Shown in pieces: positions 1 through 5,561 of a stretch of DNA of 7,702 nucleotides. Positions within the stretch are counted from its first letter, which is position 1. Every line of letters starts with the position of its first letter. This stretch comes from Fidelibacterota bacterium (GTDB taxonomy: Bacteria; Fidelibacterota; Fidelibacteria; Fidelibacterales; Fidelibacteraceae): NCBI GenBank assembly GCA_023134755.1, contig JAGLUM010000467.1, positions 1 through 7,702 of the forward strand, given 5' to 3'. The notes below the pieces were generated by a model. It did not search any database. It was not told the DNA's origin and saw only the letters and a list, made by a program, of their open reading frames with translations. Both the position numbers and the translations under genes were made by a program.

Positions 1-1483
1 TTTCATCAATATCGGTTTGTGTCAGTGGAGTTTTCTTCTTGCTATCCACTTCTACATTGTAAATATCCCACTGATAAGGATGCCGTTTATCCCGCATTGC
101 CTTGCTTTTTAGATGCTCACTGGCATAAACAATGGCATTGCCATCAGGTGACCATTGGGGGTTTTCATCAGCCTGTGTGTCCTTCGTAAGATTTATCAGG
201 GTTTTATTTTTCAAATTATAGACATAAATATCGCTCTGTTCCCCGTTGTGCCCTGAAAAAGCAATGATATTTTCATCCTGCGGATGGTATGCCGCGGCAA
301 AAACACCCTTCAGTTGTGATAAGGGATAAAATGTCTGCTTTCCGTTGTCGACATTTACAATCACCAGTGCATCATGCTTTTTGCTTTTCGCGGCAAAAAC
401 AATATGTTTTGAATCAGGGGACCAGGATATACCGGGTGCGAGCCATTTTAATTCTTCCAGACTGGCTTTACGCTGGCCCTTGATAATGCGTTTGAGTTTT
501 TTTCCGTCCTGCACATCCATAAGATAAATATCCGCATAGCCCTTCCGGTCGCTTAAAAACGCTATTTTATTCCCAGCCGGAGAAATTGCCGGAGCAATGT
601 TCTGTGCATTTTTCCATTTCTTATGGTCTGTTAAACGCACGGACATTTCCCGAATATCTTCTGTTATACTGATTTCCGGCCAATATATCTTTTTCAGGTA
701 ATGATGCCATTCTTCCGTGAATTCTTCTTTTGACATGTTAAAAGTGTATTGAATGCTGCGATCGACATCATAATAGATCTTTAATTTTGTATAAAATTCT
801 GTCAGTTTCTGATAACCGTATTCTTCCCGCATAAATTTCATAATGCTTTGCCCACCCTTATAGGCGTAGTAGCCGGTTAAAGCTTCAAAGGGATACGATT
901 CAAATTGGCTGTGATAGGCAAAATCGCGCATGAACATATCTGCTTCGGTATCCCAGCGGGAGGATTCATACTCCGCGCTTCCCTCAGCAAGCCACAAAGG
1001 AATATTCAAACGGACAGCACCCGAAATGATAGATTGAATATTTCCACTATAGTATAGGTCATTCATGAAGGAATGAACCAATTCATGATGAATAACGTGC
1101 CGAAAATCACGGTAGGATCCTTCAAAAGGAAGAACAACACGATTTTTAAATAATTCGGTAAATCCGCTAACCCCTTCAGGCATATAGATATTAATGGTAT
1201 TGGTCTGCTGAAAATCATTATGACTGTCATATACGATAATGGCATAGCGTTTTTTCAAATCCCAATCCAGGAGAGTACTGATAGATTCATATGCCAATTC
1301 TGCATGTTTTGCACAAAAATCGGAAATGGTTTTATTGTCACCGTTAAAATAAATATCAAAATGTTTACTCTGGATAAAATTCCACTCAAATACATCATAT
1401 TGCACCTTATTTTGACCAAATTGGGCAAAAACAAAATAGATAAATAAAAATGAAAATATAATAATACGACGGAATTGTATCAT
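1..1483 (-). CDS. Secreted zinc metallopeptidase (peptidase MA-like) with PD40 beta-propeller, C-terminus cut off by window edge
   Basis: The reading frame is open from an ATG at 1483 to the left edge: 494 codons and no stop, so the 3' end is missing. Residues 1-20 form a signal peptide (hydrophobic IIIFSFLFIYFVFA, probable cleavage before Gln21). Residues about 35-270 look like a gluzincin of the peptidase MA type: HELVH at 133-137 supplies two zinc-binding histidines and the catalytic Glu, and WLAEGSAEY at 164-172 supplies the likely third ligand, Glu167. From about residue 295 come TolB/PD40 propeller blades with signatures such as ISWSPDSKHIVFA (352-364) and PQWSPDGNAIVYA (442-454). It should be a periplasmic or surface protease, with the propeller perhaps binding substrate or cell-wall material; the substrate is unknown. 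The start is supported by AGGAAAG at 1491-1497, 7 bases upstream. Family assignment is secure at motif level; the exact role is not. Confidence 0.85.
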   Translation of the reverse strand, partial: MIQFRRIIIFSFLFIYFVFAQFGQNKVQYDVFEWNFIQSKHFDIYFNGDNKTISDFCAKHAELAYESISTLLDWDLKKRYAIIVYDSHNDFQQTNTINIYMPEGVSGFTELFKNRVVLPFEGSYRDFRHVIHHELVHSFMNDLYYSGNIQSIISGAVRLNIPLWLAEGSAEYESSRWDTEADMFMRDFAYHSQFESYPFEALTGYYAYKGGQSIMKFMREEYGYQKLTEFYTKLKIYYDVDRSIQYTFNMSKEEFTEEWHHYLKKIYWPEISITEDIREMSVRLTDHKKWKNAQNIAPAISPAGNKIAFLSDRKGYADIYLMDVQDGKKLKRIIKGQRKASLEELKWLAPGISWSPDSKHIVFAAKSKKHDALVIVNVDNGKQTFYPLSQLKGVFAAAYHPQDENIIAFSGHNGEQSDIYVYNLKNKTLINLTKDTQADENPQWSPDGNAIVYASEHLKSKAMRDKRHPYQWDIYNVEVDSKKKTPLTQTDIDE

Positions 1484-1508
1484 AATCACTCTTTCCTAAA
1501 TTCTGCTT

Positions 1509-1535
1509 TTATTACATACTGCATATTTTTTTCAA
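1509..1535 (-). promoter_or_regulatory. Possible promoter of the metallopeptidase gene
   Basis: On the minus strand TTGAAA (1530-1535) is followed after 15 bases by TAATAA (1509-1514). A transcript would start near 1502 and give a leader of about 20 bases that still contains the AGGAAAG ribosome site. The spacer is shorter than the preferred 17 bases and the region is AT-rich, so a chance match is quite possible. Confidence 0.25.
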
Positions 1536-1609
1536 TTGTTTACTACACTCTTTATTATTCAATTATTGATGTTCTTCATCACTTCTTTTTATTAATACCC
1601 CGGGGATTT

Positions 1610-1639
1610 TATTGTTTCATAAATTATCAATGAAAAATA
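1610..1639 (-). repeat. AT-rich inverted repeat downstream of tmk (possible weak 3' hairpin)
   Basis: Read on the minus strand, TATTTTTCAT and ATGAAACAATA can pair into a 10-base-pair stem with one bulged C and a 9-base loop (TGATAATTT). It begins about 14 bases past the tmk stop codon, where a transcript end would be expected. The stem is almost all A-U pairs and no U-run follows, so it is at best a weak terminator or a message-stabilising structure. Confidence 0.3.
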
Positions 1640-1652
1640 CTGCAAATATATT

Positions 1653-2267
1653 TTATAGATCAGCATCTAATTTTTTTTTTATATAAGCGCAAATTTCCTG
1701 TTGAATAATTTCAATACTGCGGTTCCCGTTAATTAATTTGCAGCGCAGGGGTTCCTGCTTAGCAATAGCACGATATCCTTCCTGAACACGTTGTTTAAAT
1801 TCAATTGATTCACTTTCAAGCCGATCCGCTTCGCTGATGCGCTTACCGGCAATATTTAGATTAGTATCAATGATAAAAGTGATATCGGGAACGCGTTCAT
1901 GAGCGCCAATCATATTTAACTGATGAATCAGGCTAAGCGGTAACTTTCGTCCATATCCCTGATAGGCCGTAGTAGAATCATAGAAACGATCACTAATAAC
2001 AATGCCACCTTTTGCCAAAAATGGATTTATTTCTTCGACAACCAGCTGACTGCGTGCAGCGGCATAGAGGAGTAATTCTGTACGGGCGTCCATTCTACTG
2101 TTTTCTTTATCCAGCAAAATAGCCCGGACAGCATTTCCAATAGGTGTATGCCCAGGATCAAAACAATGCAATACCTTATAATGCGCACTGAGAAAATCGA
2201 CACAACGTTCGGCTTGTATGCTTTTTCCTGAACCGTCAATGCCCTCAAATGTAATAAACATACTCAT
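1653..2267 (-). CDS. tmk: Thymidylate kinase (dTMP kinase)
   Basis: This cytosolic enzyme phosphorylates dTMP to dTDP with ATP in dTTP synthesis. The 204 residues match the family's usual length. The P-loop GIDGSGKS is at 9-16, and DRFYDSTTAYQG at 93-104 is the family's DRxxxSTxAYQG signature. PDITFIIDTN (127-136) matches the strand before the LID, and DRLESES...FKQRVQEGYRAIA is the usual post-LID helix. Departures from the consensus are FDPGHT at 36-41 where TREPGGT is usual, Ile17 after GKS in place of Thr, and a LID (RISEADR, 143-149) about three residues short with few arginines. The second Met, at 2261, may be the true start: AGGA lies 5 bases before it, whereas AAGG lies 14 bases before the first ATG, and MFITFEGIDG is the family's common beginning. 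It lies 75 bases after the flavin reductase gene on the same strand. Confidence 0.93.
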   Translation of the reverse strand: MSMFITFEGIDGSGKSIQAERCVDFLSAHYKVLHCFDPGHTPIGNAVRAILLDKENSRMDARTELLLYAAARSQLVVEEINPFLAKGGIVISDRFYDSTTAYQGYGRKLPLSLIHQLNMIGAHERVPDITFIIDTNLNIAGKRISEADRLESESIEFKQRVQEGYRAIAKQEPLRCKLINGNRSIEIIQQEICAYIKKKLDADL

Positions 2268-2342
2268 CCTAATAATTTTATCCTTAAAGATAACATTTTA
2301 CGACACATTTGTCATTAGAAAATATTCTGTATTATCTATTAT

Positions 2343-2864
2343 TTACAAAACCGCTTCACAATGACATATTTCTCCGAAATAAATACGATGAAAATCATTT
2401 CCCTGCGGGTATTTATCCGGAATATCTTCCTGTAGAAAGTGAGTTTCATCCATATCCTGCCAGTAGATCTTTTTACATGCTATGATAATATCCGCTTCGT
2501 CAAAACCCGGTGCATCCACATGCGGAACAGCAACGGGTGTCAACCCGGCAATTTCTATCTTGTTAGGAACGTCCTTTCCGGAGGTTGATCCAAGATAAGT
2601 CAAAACATTCTTATATGATTTCGGGAAATGGCAGAGAGTAAAAGTATTATAGCTGTTCATAAATTTATAGGTGTAGCGTGAGGGACGGACAACCACTTGG
2701 GCAAATGGGCGGCTCCACATAGAACCCAGACTACCCCAGGCTACGGTCATGGTATTAAATTTATTTTCCTTAAAATCGCCCGAGGTAAGCAAAAACCATT
2801 CATTTTCCCATATATTAGTCGGTTTAAGATTGAGAGAATTTATACTCTTTGTAATTCTATGCAT
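2343..2864 (-). CDS. Flavin reductase-like (FMN-binding split-barrel) protein
   Basis: These 173 residues resemble the flavin reductase/flavoredoxin family (DIM6/NTAB type). FNTMTVAWGSLGSMWSRP (36-53) matches the strand-turn that binds the FMN phosphate, and VVVRPSRYTYKFM (57-69) matches the next conserved strand ending at the R-x-S/T-R-x-T segment. NTFTLCHFPKSY (73-84) fits the 'F-x-vn' strand that follows. Members bind FMN and either reduce it with NAD(P)H for partner monooxygenases or act as small electron carriers; which applies here cannot be told, and no partner oxygenase is visible. There is no signal peptide, so it should be cytosolic. The start has a strong ribosome site, AAGGAG, about 7 bases upstream. 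A candidate promoter lies at 2895-2923. It may share a transcript with tmk. Confidence 0.85.
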   Translation of the reverse strand: MHRITKSINSLNLKPTNIWENEWFLLTSGDFKENKFNTMTVAWGSLGSMWSRPFAQVVVRPSRYTYKFMNSYNTFTLCHFPKSYKNVLTYLGSTSGKDVPNKIEIAGLTPVAVPHVDAPGFDEADIIIACKKIYWQDMDETHFLQEDIPDKYPQGNDFHRIYFGEICHCEAVL

Positions 2865-2894
2865 ATATTTGCTCCTTTTAAAAAAATAGTAACA

Positions 2895-2923
2895 TTTTTA
2901 GTCTTTTAAAATTAAATTCTCAA
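2895..2923 (-). promoter_or_regulatory. Candidate sigma70-type promoter for the flavin reductase gene (and perhaps tmk)
   Basis: On the minus strand TTGAGA (2918-2923) and TAAAAA (2895-2900) are separated by exactly 17 bases. Transcription would start near 2888, leaving a leader of about 24 bases that includes the AAGGAG site. The -35 box matches the consensus at 5 of 6 positions and the -10 at 4 of 6. The AT-rich background makes chance matches easy, and the bacterium may use a different consensus. Confidence 0.4.
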
Positions 2924-2948
2924 TATTAACAGAATTAAAGGAGTCTGA

Positions 2949-3161
2949 ATGGAACGTTTAAATTATGTTTGCCCAAAATGCGGTCGCCACGAATACGAAT
3001 TAGATGAAATACGCACAACAGGTGGTGGAATTAGTAAATTGCTGGATGTTCAAAATAAAAAGTTTACTACTGTGACCTGTTCAAAATGTAAATACACCGA
3101 GTTCTACAAAGCTAAAACAAGCATGTTGGGTAATATATTTGATCTTTTTGTCGGCGGATAA
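2949..3161 (+). CDS. Small zinc-ribbon protein
   Basis: This 70-residue cytosolic protein has two CxxC knuckles, CPKC at 8-11 and CSKC at 44-47, spaced as in a zinc ribbon. The stretch between them includes TTGGGISKLLDVQNKKF (23-39), and the tail MLGNIFDLFVGG is hydrophobic. The layout (CPKCG, about 30 residues with a TGGG segment, CxKCxYTEFYK, then a short tail) matches the family described as a putative nucleic-acid-binding Zn-ribbon protein (COG3478-like), whose function is unknown. The start has AAAGGAG 5 bases upstream, and the gene is divergent from the flavin reductase gene with 84 bases between the two starts. It ends 15 bases from the convergent end of the TlpA-like gene. The zinc-ribbon call is firm; a nucleic-acid role is only the family label. 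Confidence 0.85.
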   Translation: MERLNYVCPKCGRHEYELDEIRTTGGGISKLLDVQNKKFTTVTCSKCKYTEFYKAKTSMLGNIFDLFVGG

Positions 3162-3164
3162 AAA
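3145..3164 (+). repeat. Hairpin spanning the zinc-ribbon gene's stop codon
   Basis: TTTTTGTC (3145-3152) can pair with GATAAAAA (3157-3164) across a GGCG loop: eight base pairs including one G-U pair, with the TAA stop inside the right arm. It sits between two convergent genes, where a transcript end would be expected. The T-run lies on the 5' side and no U-run follows, so it is not a standard intrinsic terminator. On the minus-strand transcript the stem has one A-C mismatch. Confidence 0.3.
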
Positions 3165-3176
3165 CACGTTCCCGAC

Positions 3177-4391
3177 TCAGACATCCTCAGATGCTTTAAT
3201 TTCATCAATATACCAAGACATAATTTTATCAAATTCTTCACTTTCGGAATATCCGACTTTCTTGTACCTGATAATACCGTTTTTATCAATAACAAATAAG
3301 GTGGGGATACCTTTTACCTCAAATTCTTTCTTTAATCCGTTCGAATAGTATACAGGGAATTGATATCCGTTCTCTTTTATAAAAGGCGGCACCAGAAATT
3401 TATCTTCATCTGTAGATACTACAATAATTTCAACCTCTTGATCATTACGGTATCCCAGATATATTTCATTCAAATGCGGCAGTTCTCTGAGGCATGGCGG
3501 ACACCAGATCGCGAAAAAACTGACAACTAAAATTTTATTCTTAAATTGGGCATTTGTAATGATACTTGAGTCAATACCCACTAGTTCAAATGCCGGCATA
3601 TGAACATTAAGTTGATCAGCCAATAAATCCTGACGTAGCAGATTCCTTCCTACAAATACGGTTTCATCGATCATGGTTTTGATTTCAACCTTGGAATATC
3701 CCAGTAGTTTAGCCGTATTGGTTATTTCAGCCTTTGCATCCAGACTACCAGGTGTCATCTTCAGTGCTTCGATACAGGTTATCAGGGAAGCTTCATAGCG
3801 ATTCATACGATTTAGTGCTTTCCCATAATTTAATAGAATTTCTGTATCTTTATAGTTGCTGATAATGGATTCATATACTGCGAGCGCTTCGGTGAGCTGA
3901 TGACGTTTGATCAAAAGCTGGGCATATCCGTCGCTGATCATGGCGCGATAAGCCGTTATCCTGTCATTCAGTTCCTCTTCAGTATAATTGCGTTCTTTAT
4001 AGTAGCGTTCAGCCGAAGTGAGAAAATCATCGCTTAGCGCTAAACGTTCCGCTCGCCGGACTGCAAAAAAAACAGAATCCCGCAAAATAGGGTCTTCCGG
4101 ATCCGCATTTGATAAAAATCCAAGGGTCATGGCTTTTGAAAATATATCGATATTTTTATTATAGATACGGATCACTTTTCTATAGTCATCTAATTGATCA
4201 TTCTCCAAAATGATCGGTAACATCTGCTCACAGGCAGCATATAATTCAACACTTTCTTTTTTCTGGTTTTTTACGATAAACGACAAGGTTTTATTATAAT
4301 CAAATTCATGAGACGGTTTTGTCTTTAACGCTATGTTACTGCACCCTGAAAAGACAAATAACAGTAACAAAATAATCGTAAATTGCTTCAT
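3177..4391 (-). CDS. Lipoprotein with TPR-like helical region and C-terminal TlpA/ResA-type thioredoxin domain
   Basis: Residues 1-17 are a lipoprotein signal (ILLLLFVFSGC, lipidated Cys17), so the protein should be membrane-anchored on the periplasmic side. Residues about 45-240 are mostly helical; 150-215 (SDGYAQLLIKRHQLTEALAV, then LLNYGKALNRMNRYEASLI) look like two TPRs. Residues 262-404 form a thioredoxin fold: an entry strand (MPAFELVGID), the redox site WCPPC at 296-300 after VVSFFAI, the cis-proline loop GIPTLFVID (Pro363), and the NGxIxYKxVGY strand. TlpA/ResA/CcmG proteins reduce disulfides outside the cytoplasm, often the CxxCH cysteines of apocytochromes c. The gene begins 15 bases after the PorV-like gene ends, with AGGAG 5 bases before the ATG, so the two are probably co-transcribed. 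The TPR-thioredoxin fusion is far longer than a stand-alone TlpA. The reductase role is inferred from the fold. Confidence 0.87.
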   Translation of the reverse strand: MKQFTIILLLLFVFSGCSNIALKTKPSHEFDYNKTLSFIVKNQKKESVELYAACEQMLPIILENDQLDDYRKVIRIYNKNIDIFSKAMTLGFLSNADPEDPILRDSVFFAVRRAERLALSDDFLTSAERYYKERNYTEEELNDRITAYRAMISDGYAQLLIKRHQLTEALAVYESIISNYKDTEILLNYGKALNRMNRYEASLITCIEALKMTPGSLDAKAEITNTAKLLGYSKVEIKTMIDETVFVGRNLLRQDLLADQLNVHMPAFELVGIDSSIITNAQFKNKILVVSFFAIWCPPCLRELPHLNEIYLGYRNDQEVEIIVVSTDEDKFLVPPFIKENGYQFPVYYSNGLKKEFEVKGIPTLFVIDKNGIIRYKKVGYSESEEFDKIMSWYIDEIKASEDV

Positions 4392-4406
4392 GAAAGCTCC
4401 TATCCT

Positions 4407-5450
4407 TTATTTAAAAATATCTGCAGATAATCGAAGAGAAATTAAATGACTGCTGCCTAGATCGTTGTTGATCGAAGGACGAAATGAATAACTGATATCA
4501 AGAAGGGGTAATGAAAATTCAATACCGGCGTGAATACCATCTCCATAACGATAACTGATACCGGCTGCGATACGTTCTTTATATTGAATACGAATTACAG
4601 GTTGTAGGTCTATGGCGATCACGGAACCGATATGAAACATATAATAATCCAGATTTTCGGTAATAGACATATTGAAAGTAATTCCGGGCAGTAAACGAAA
4701 ATCTTTTATGTCAACCGGAACCAGCCAGGCTGCGTTAATCTGCGGAGCATAATACTGCGCGGACCCGCTGTTGAATACCATGATAGCAGACGGTAAATTC
4801 TTTATGGAATAAAGAGAATGGATATGCTGTCCCAAATGCTGGGCATAGATATCAAAAGTAAGTCCGAAACCACTGGTCTCGAATAGATCTGCGTATAAAA
4901 GACCAAAGGTAATACCGGTTTGAAAAGCACCCACATTCATAAGCGGAATACCCAGATGCAGTGAATAATTTGCGATGCCGGTAAAACGGATACTTTCATA
5001 ATCAATAATTTCATTTTCATCCAACTGTCCGTTACCTTCTCCGGTATCACCGGTACCCGGGATACCGTCTAAACCGTAATCCAGTAATGCATTGCGCGAA
5101 TCGGGAATATCTTCTACACCAATACGTGATATCATTAGTCCGATAGGTTTATTATTATACTGGAAAGTATATCCTATCGAGCTGGCGGACACTTCATTTC
5201 TGAACCATGTTGAATGATAAAGATATAGGGGTTTGGTTGAAGTAGTCTGCAAGCCGGCAGGATTCATTAGAGTATTTTCACTGCCATTTTGCATTAATCC
5301 ATAACTTACCCCGTACAATTCTCCTCCGGGTCCCCGTAATAAATTCAAATAATCATTGCCATAGCTGACATATCCGGCAAATACATACAGCGGAAGGAAT
5401 ATCATGATGATAAAGAAAATATATTGATTATTTTTACGGTGTTGTTTCAT
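4407..5450 (-). CDS. PorV/PorQ-like outer-membrane beta-barrel protein
   Basis: From the Met at 5450 the protein has 347 residues. KQHRKNNQYIFFIIMIFLPLYVFA is a signal peptide, cleaved near residue 25. NPAGL at 63-67 after a Gly-rich N-terminus is the hallmark of PorV/PorQ-like (FadL-like) barrels, and the rest is alternating beta strands (SSIGYTFQYNNKPIGLMISR, GAFQTGITFGLLYA, ERIAAGISYRYGDGIHAGIE) ending in an amphipathic strand, LISLRLSADIFK. An acidic Gly/Asp insert at 124-147 interrupts the barrel. The frame stays open upstream to an ATG at 5582, but that start would put a Lys-rich stretch before the signal peptide and overlap the divergent gene. No good ribosome site precedes 5450. In known systems such proteins support type IX secretion or surface-protein handling; here the role is unknown. 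Family assignment is moderate, beta-barrel nature good. Confidence 0.72.
   Translation of the reverse strand: MKQHRKNNQYIFFIIMIFLPLYVFAGYVSYGNDYLNLLRGPGGELYGVSYGLMQNGSENTLMNPAGLQTTSTKPLYLYHSTWFRNEVSASSIGYTFQYNNKPIGLMISRIGVEDIPDSRNALLDYGLDGIPGTGDTGEGNGQLDENEIIDYESIRFTGIANYSLHLGIPLMNVGAFQTGITFGLLYADLFETSGFGLTFDIYAQHLGQHIHSLYSIKNLPSAIMVFNSGSAQYYAPQINAAWLVPVDIKDFRLLPGITFNMSITENLDYYMFHIGSVIAIDLQPVIRIQYKERIAAGISYRYGDGIHAGIEFSLPLLDISYSFRPSINNDLGSSHLISLRLSADIFK
5010..5081 (-). other. Acidic Gly/Asp-rich insert in the outer-membrane protein (possible calcium-binding loop)
   Basis: These bases encode residues 124-147 of the PorV-like protein, centred on DGIPGTGDTGEGNG. Asp, Asn and Glu recur at short spacing between glycines, as in EF-hand-like or thrombospondin type-3-like calcium loops. 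The insert lies between two predicted barrel strands and is probably exposed in a loop. Calcium binding is inferred from composition only. Confidence 0.45.
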
Positions 5451-5561
5451 AGTGGTTTGAATATAAGAATTTTTTGCTTTAGATGTTCCTTGTTTTTTCT
5501 TTTTTATGCTCGCTTTTGAACGTATATTTACCACTTTGATACGAAGTAAAAAGGGCCCATC
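5451..5561. other. Divergent intergenic region between the PorV-like and the CxxCH-lipoprotein genes
   Basis: This 111-base stretch must hold the promoters of both divergent envelope genes. It is AT-rich with a pyrimidine tract on the plus strand (5490-5505). A weak minus-strand pair, TTTACT and TATACG with an 18-base spacer, could serve the PorV-like operon with a leader of roughly 70 bases, but the match is poor. On the plus strand, TTGAAC (5516-5521) with TACGAA (5540-5545) would start transcription inside the ribosome site, so it was not called. Confidence 0.4.

Larger units (their letters stand above)
1484..1652. other. Intergenic gap between tmk and the metallopeptidase gene
   Basis: This 169-base, very AT-rich gap holds no convincing gene. 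Three small structures are visible. An imperfect inverted repeat at 1610-1639 lies just after the tmk stop. An isolated GC palindrome, CCCCGGGG, lies at 1598-1605. A perfect short dyad, TGATG-TTCTT-CATCA, lies at 1567-1581. None has the U-run of an intrinsic terminator. The gap length suggests that the peptidase gene may be transcribed separately from tmk. Confidence 0.5.

Noticed and set aside
289..527. Short plus-strand open frames opposite the metallopeptidase gene
   Set aside because: They are antisense to a long, motif-rich coding frame, lack ribosome sites, and their translations show no recognisable domain.
1598..1605. CCCCGGGG palindrome as a terminator of tmk
   Set aside because: It has no loop and no U-run follows on either strand; an eight-base GC palindrome alone cannot act as an intrinsic terminator.
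3145..3164. Hairpin at the end of the zinc-ribbon gene as an intrinsic terminator
   Set aside because: The stem is real on paper, but the T-run is on the wrong side and no U-tract follows the stem, so it is listed only as a hairpin.
5516..5545. TTGAAC / TACGAA as promoter of the CxxCH lipoprotein gene
   Set aside because: The start of transcription would fall at about 5552, inside the AAGGG ribosome site, leaving almost no leader.
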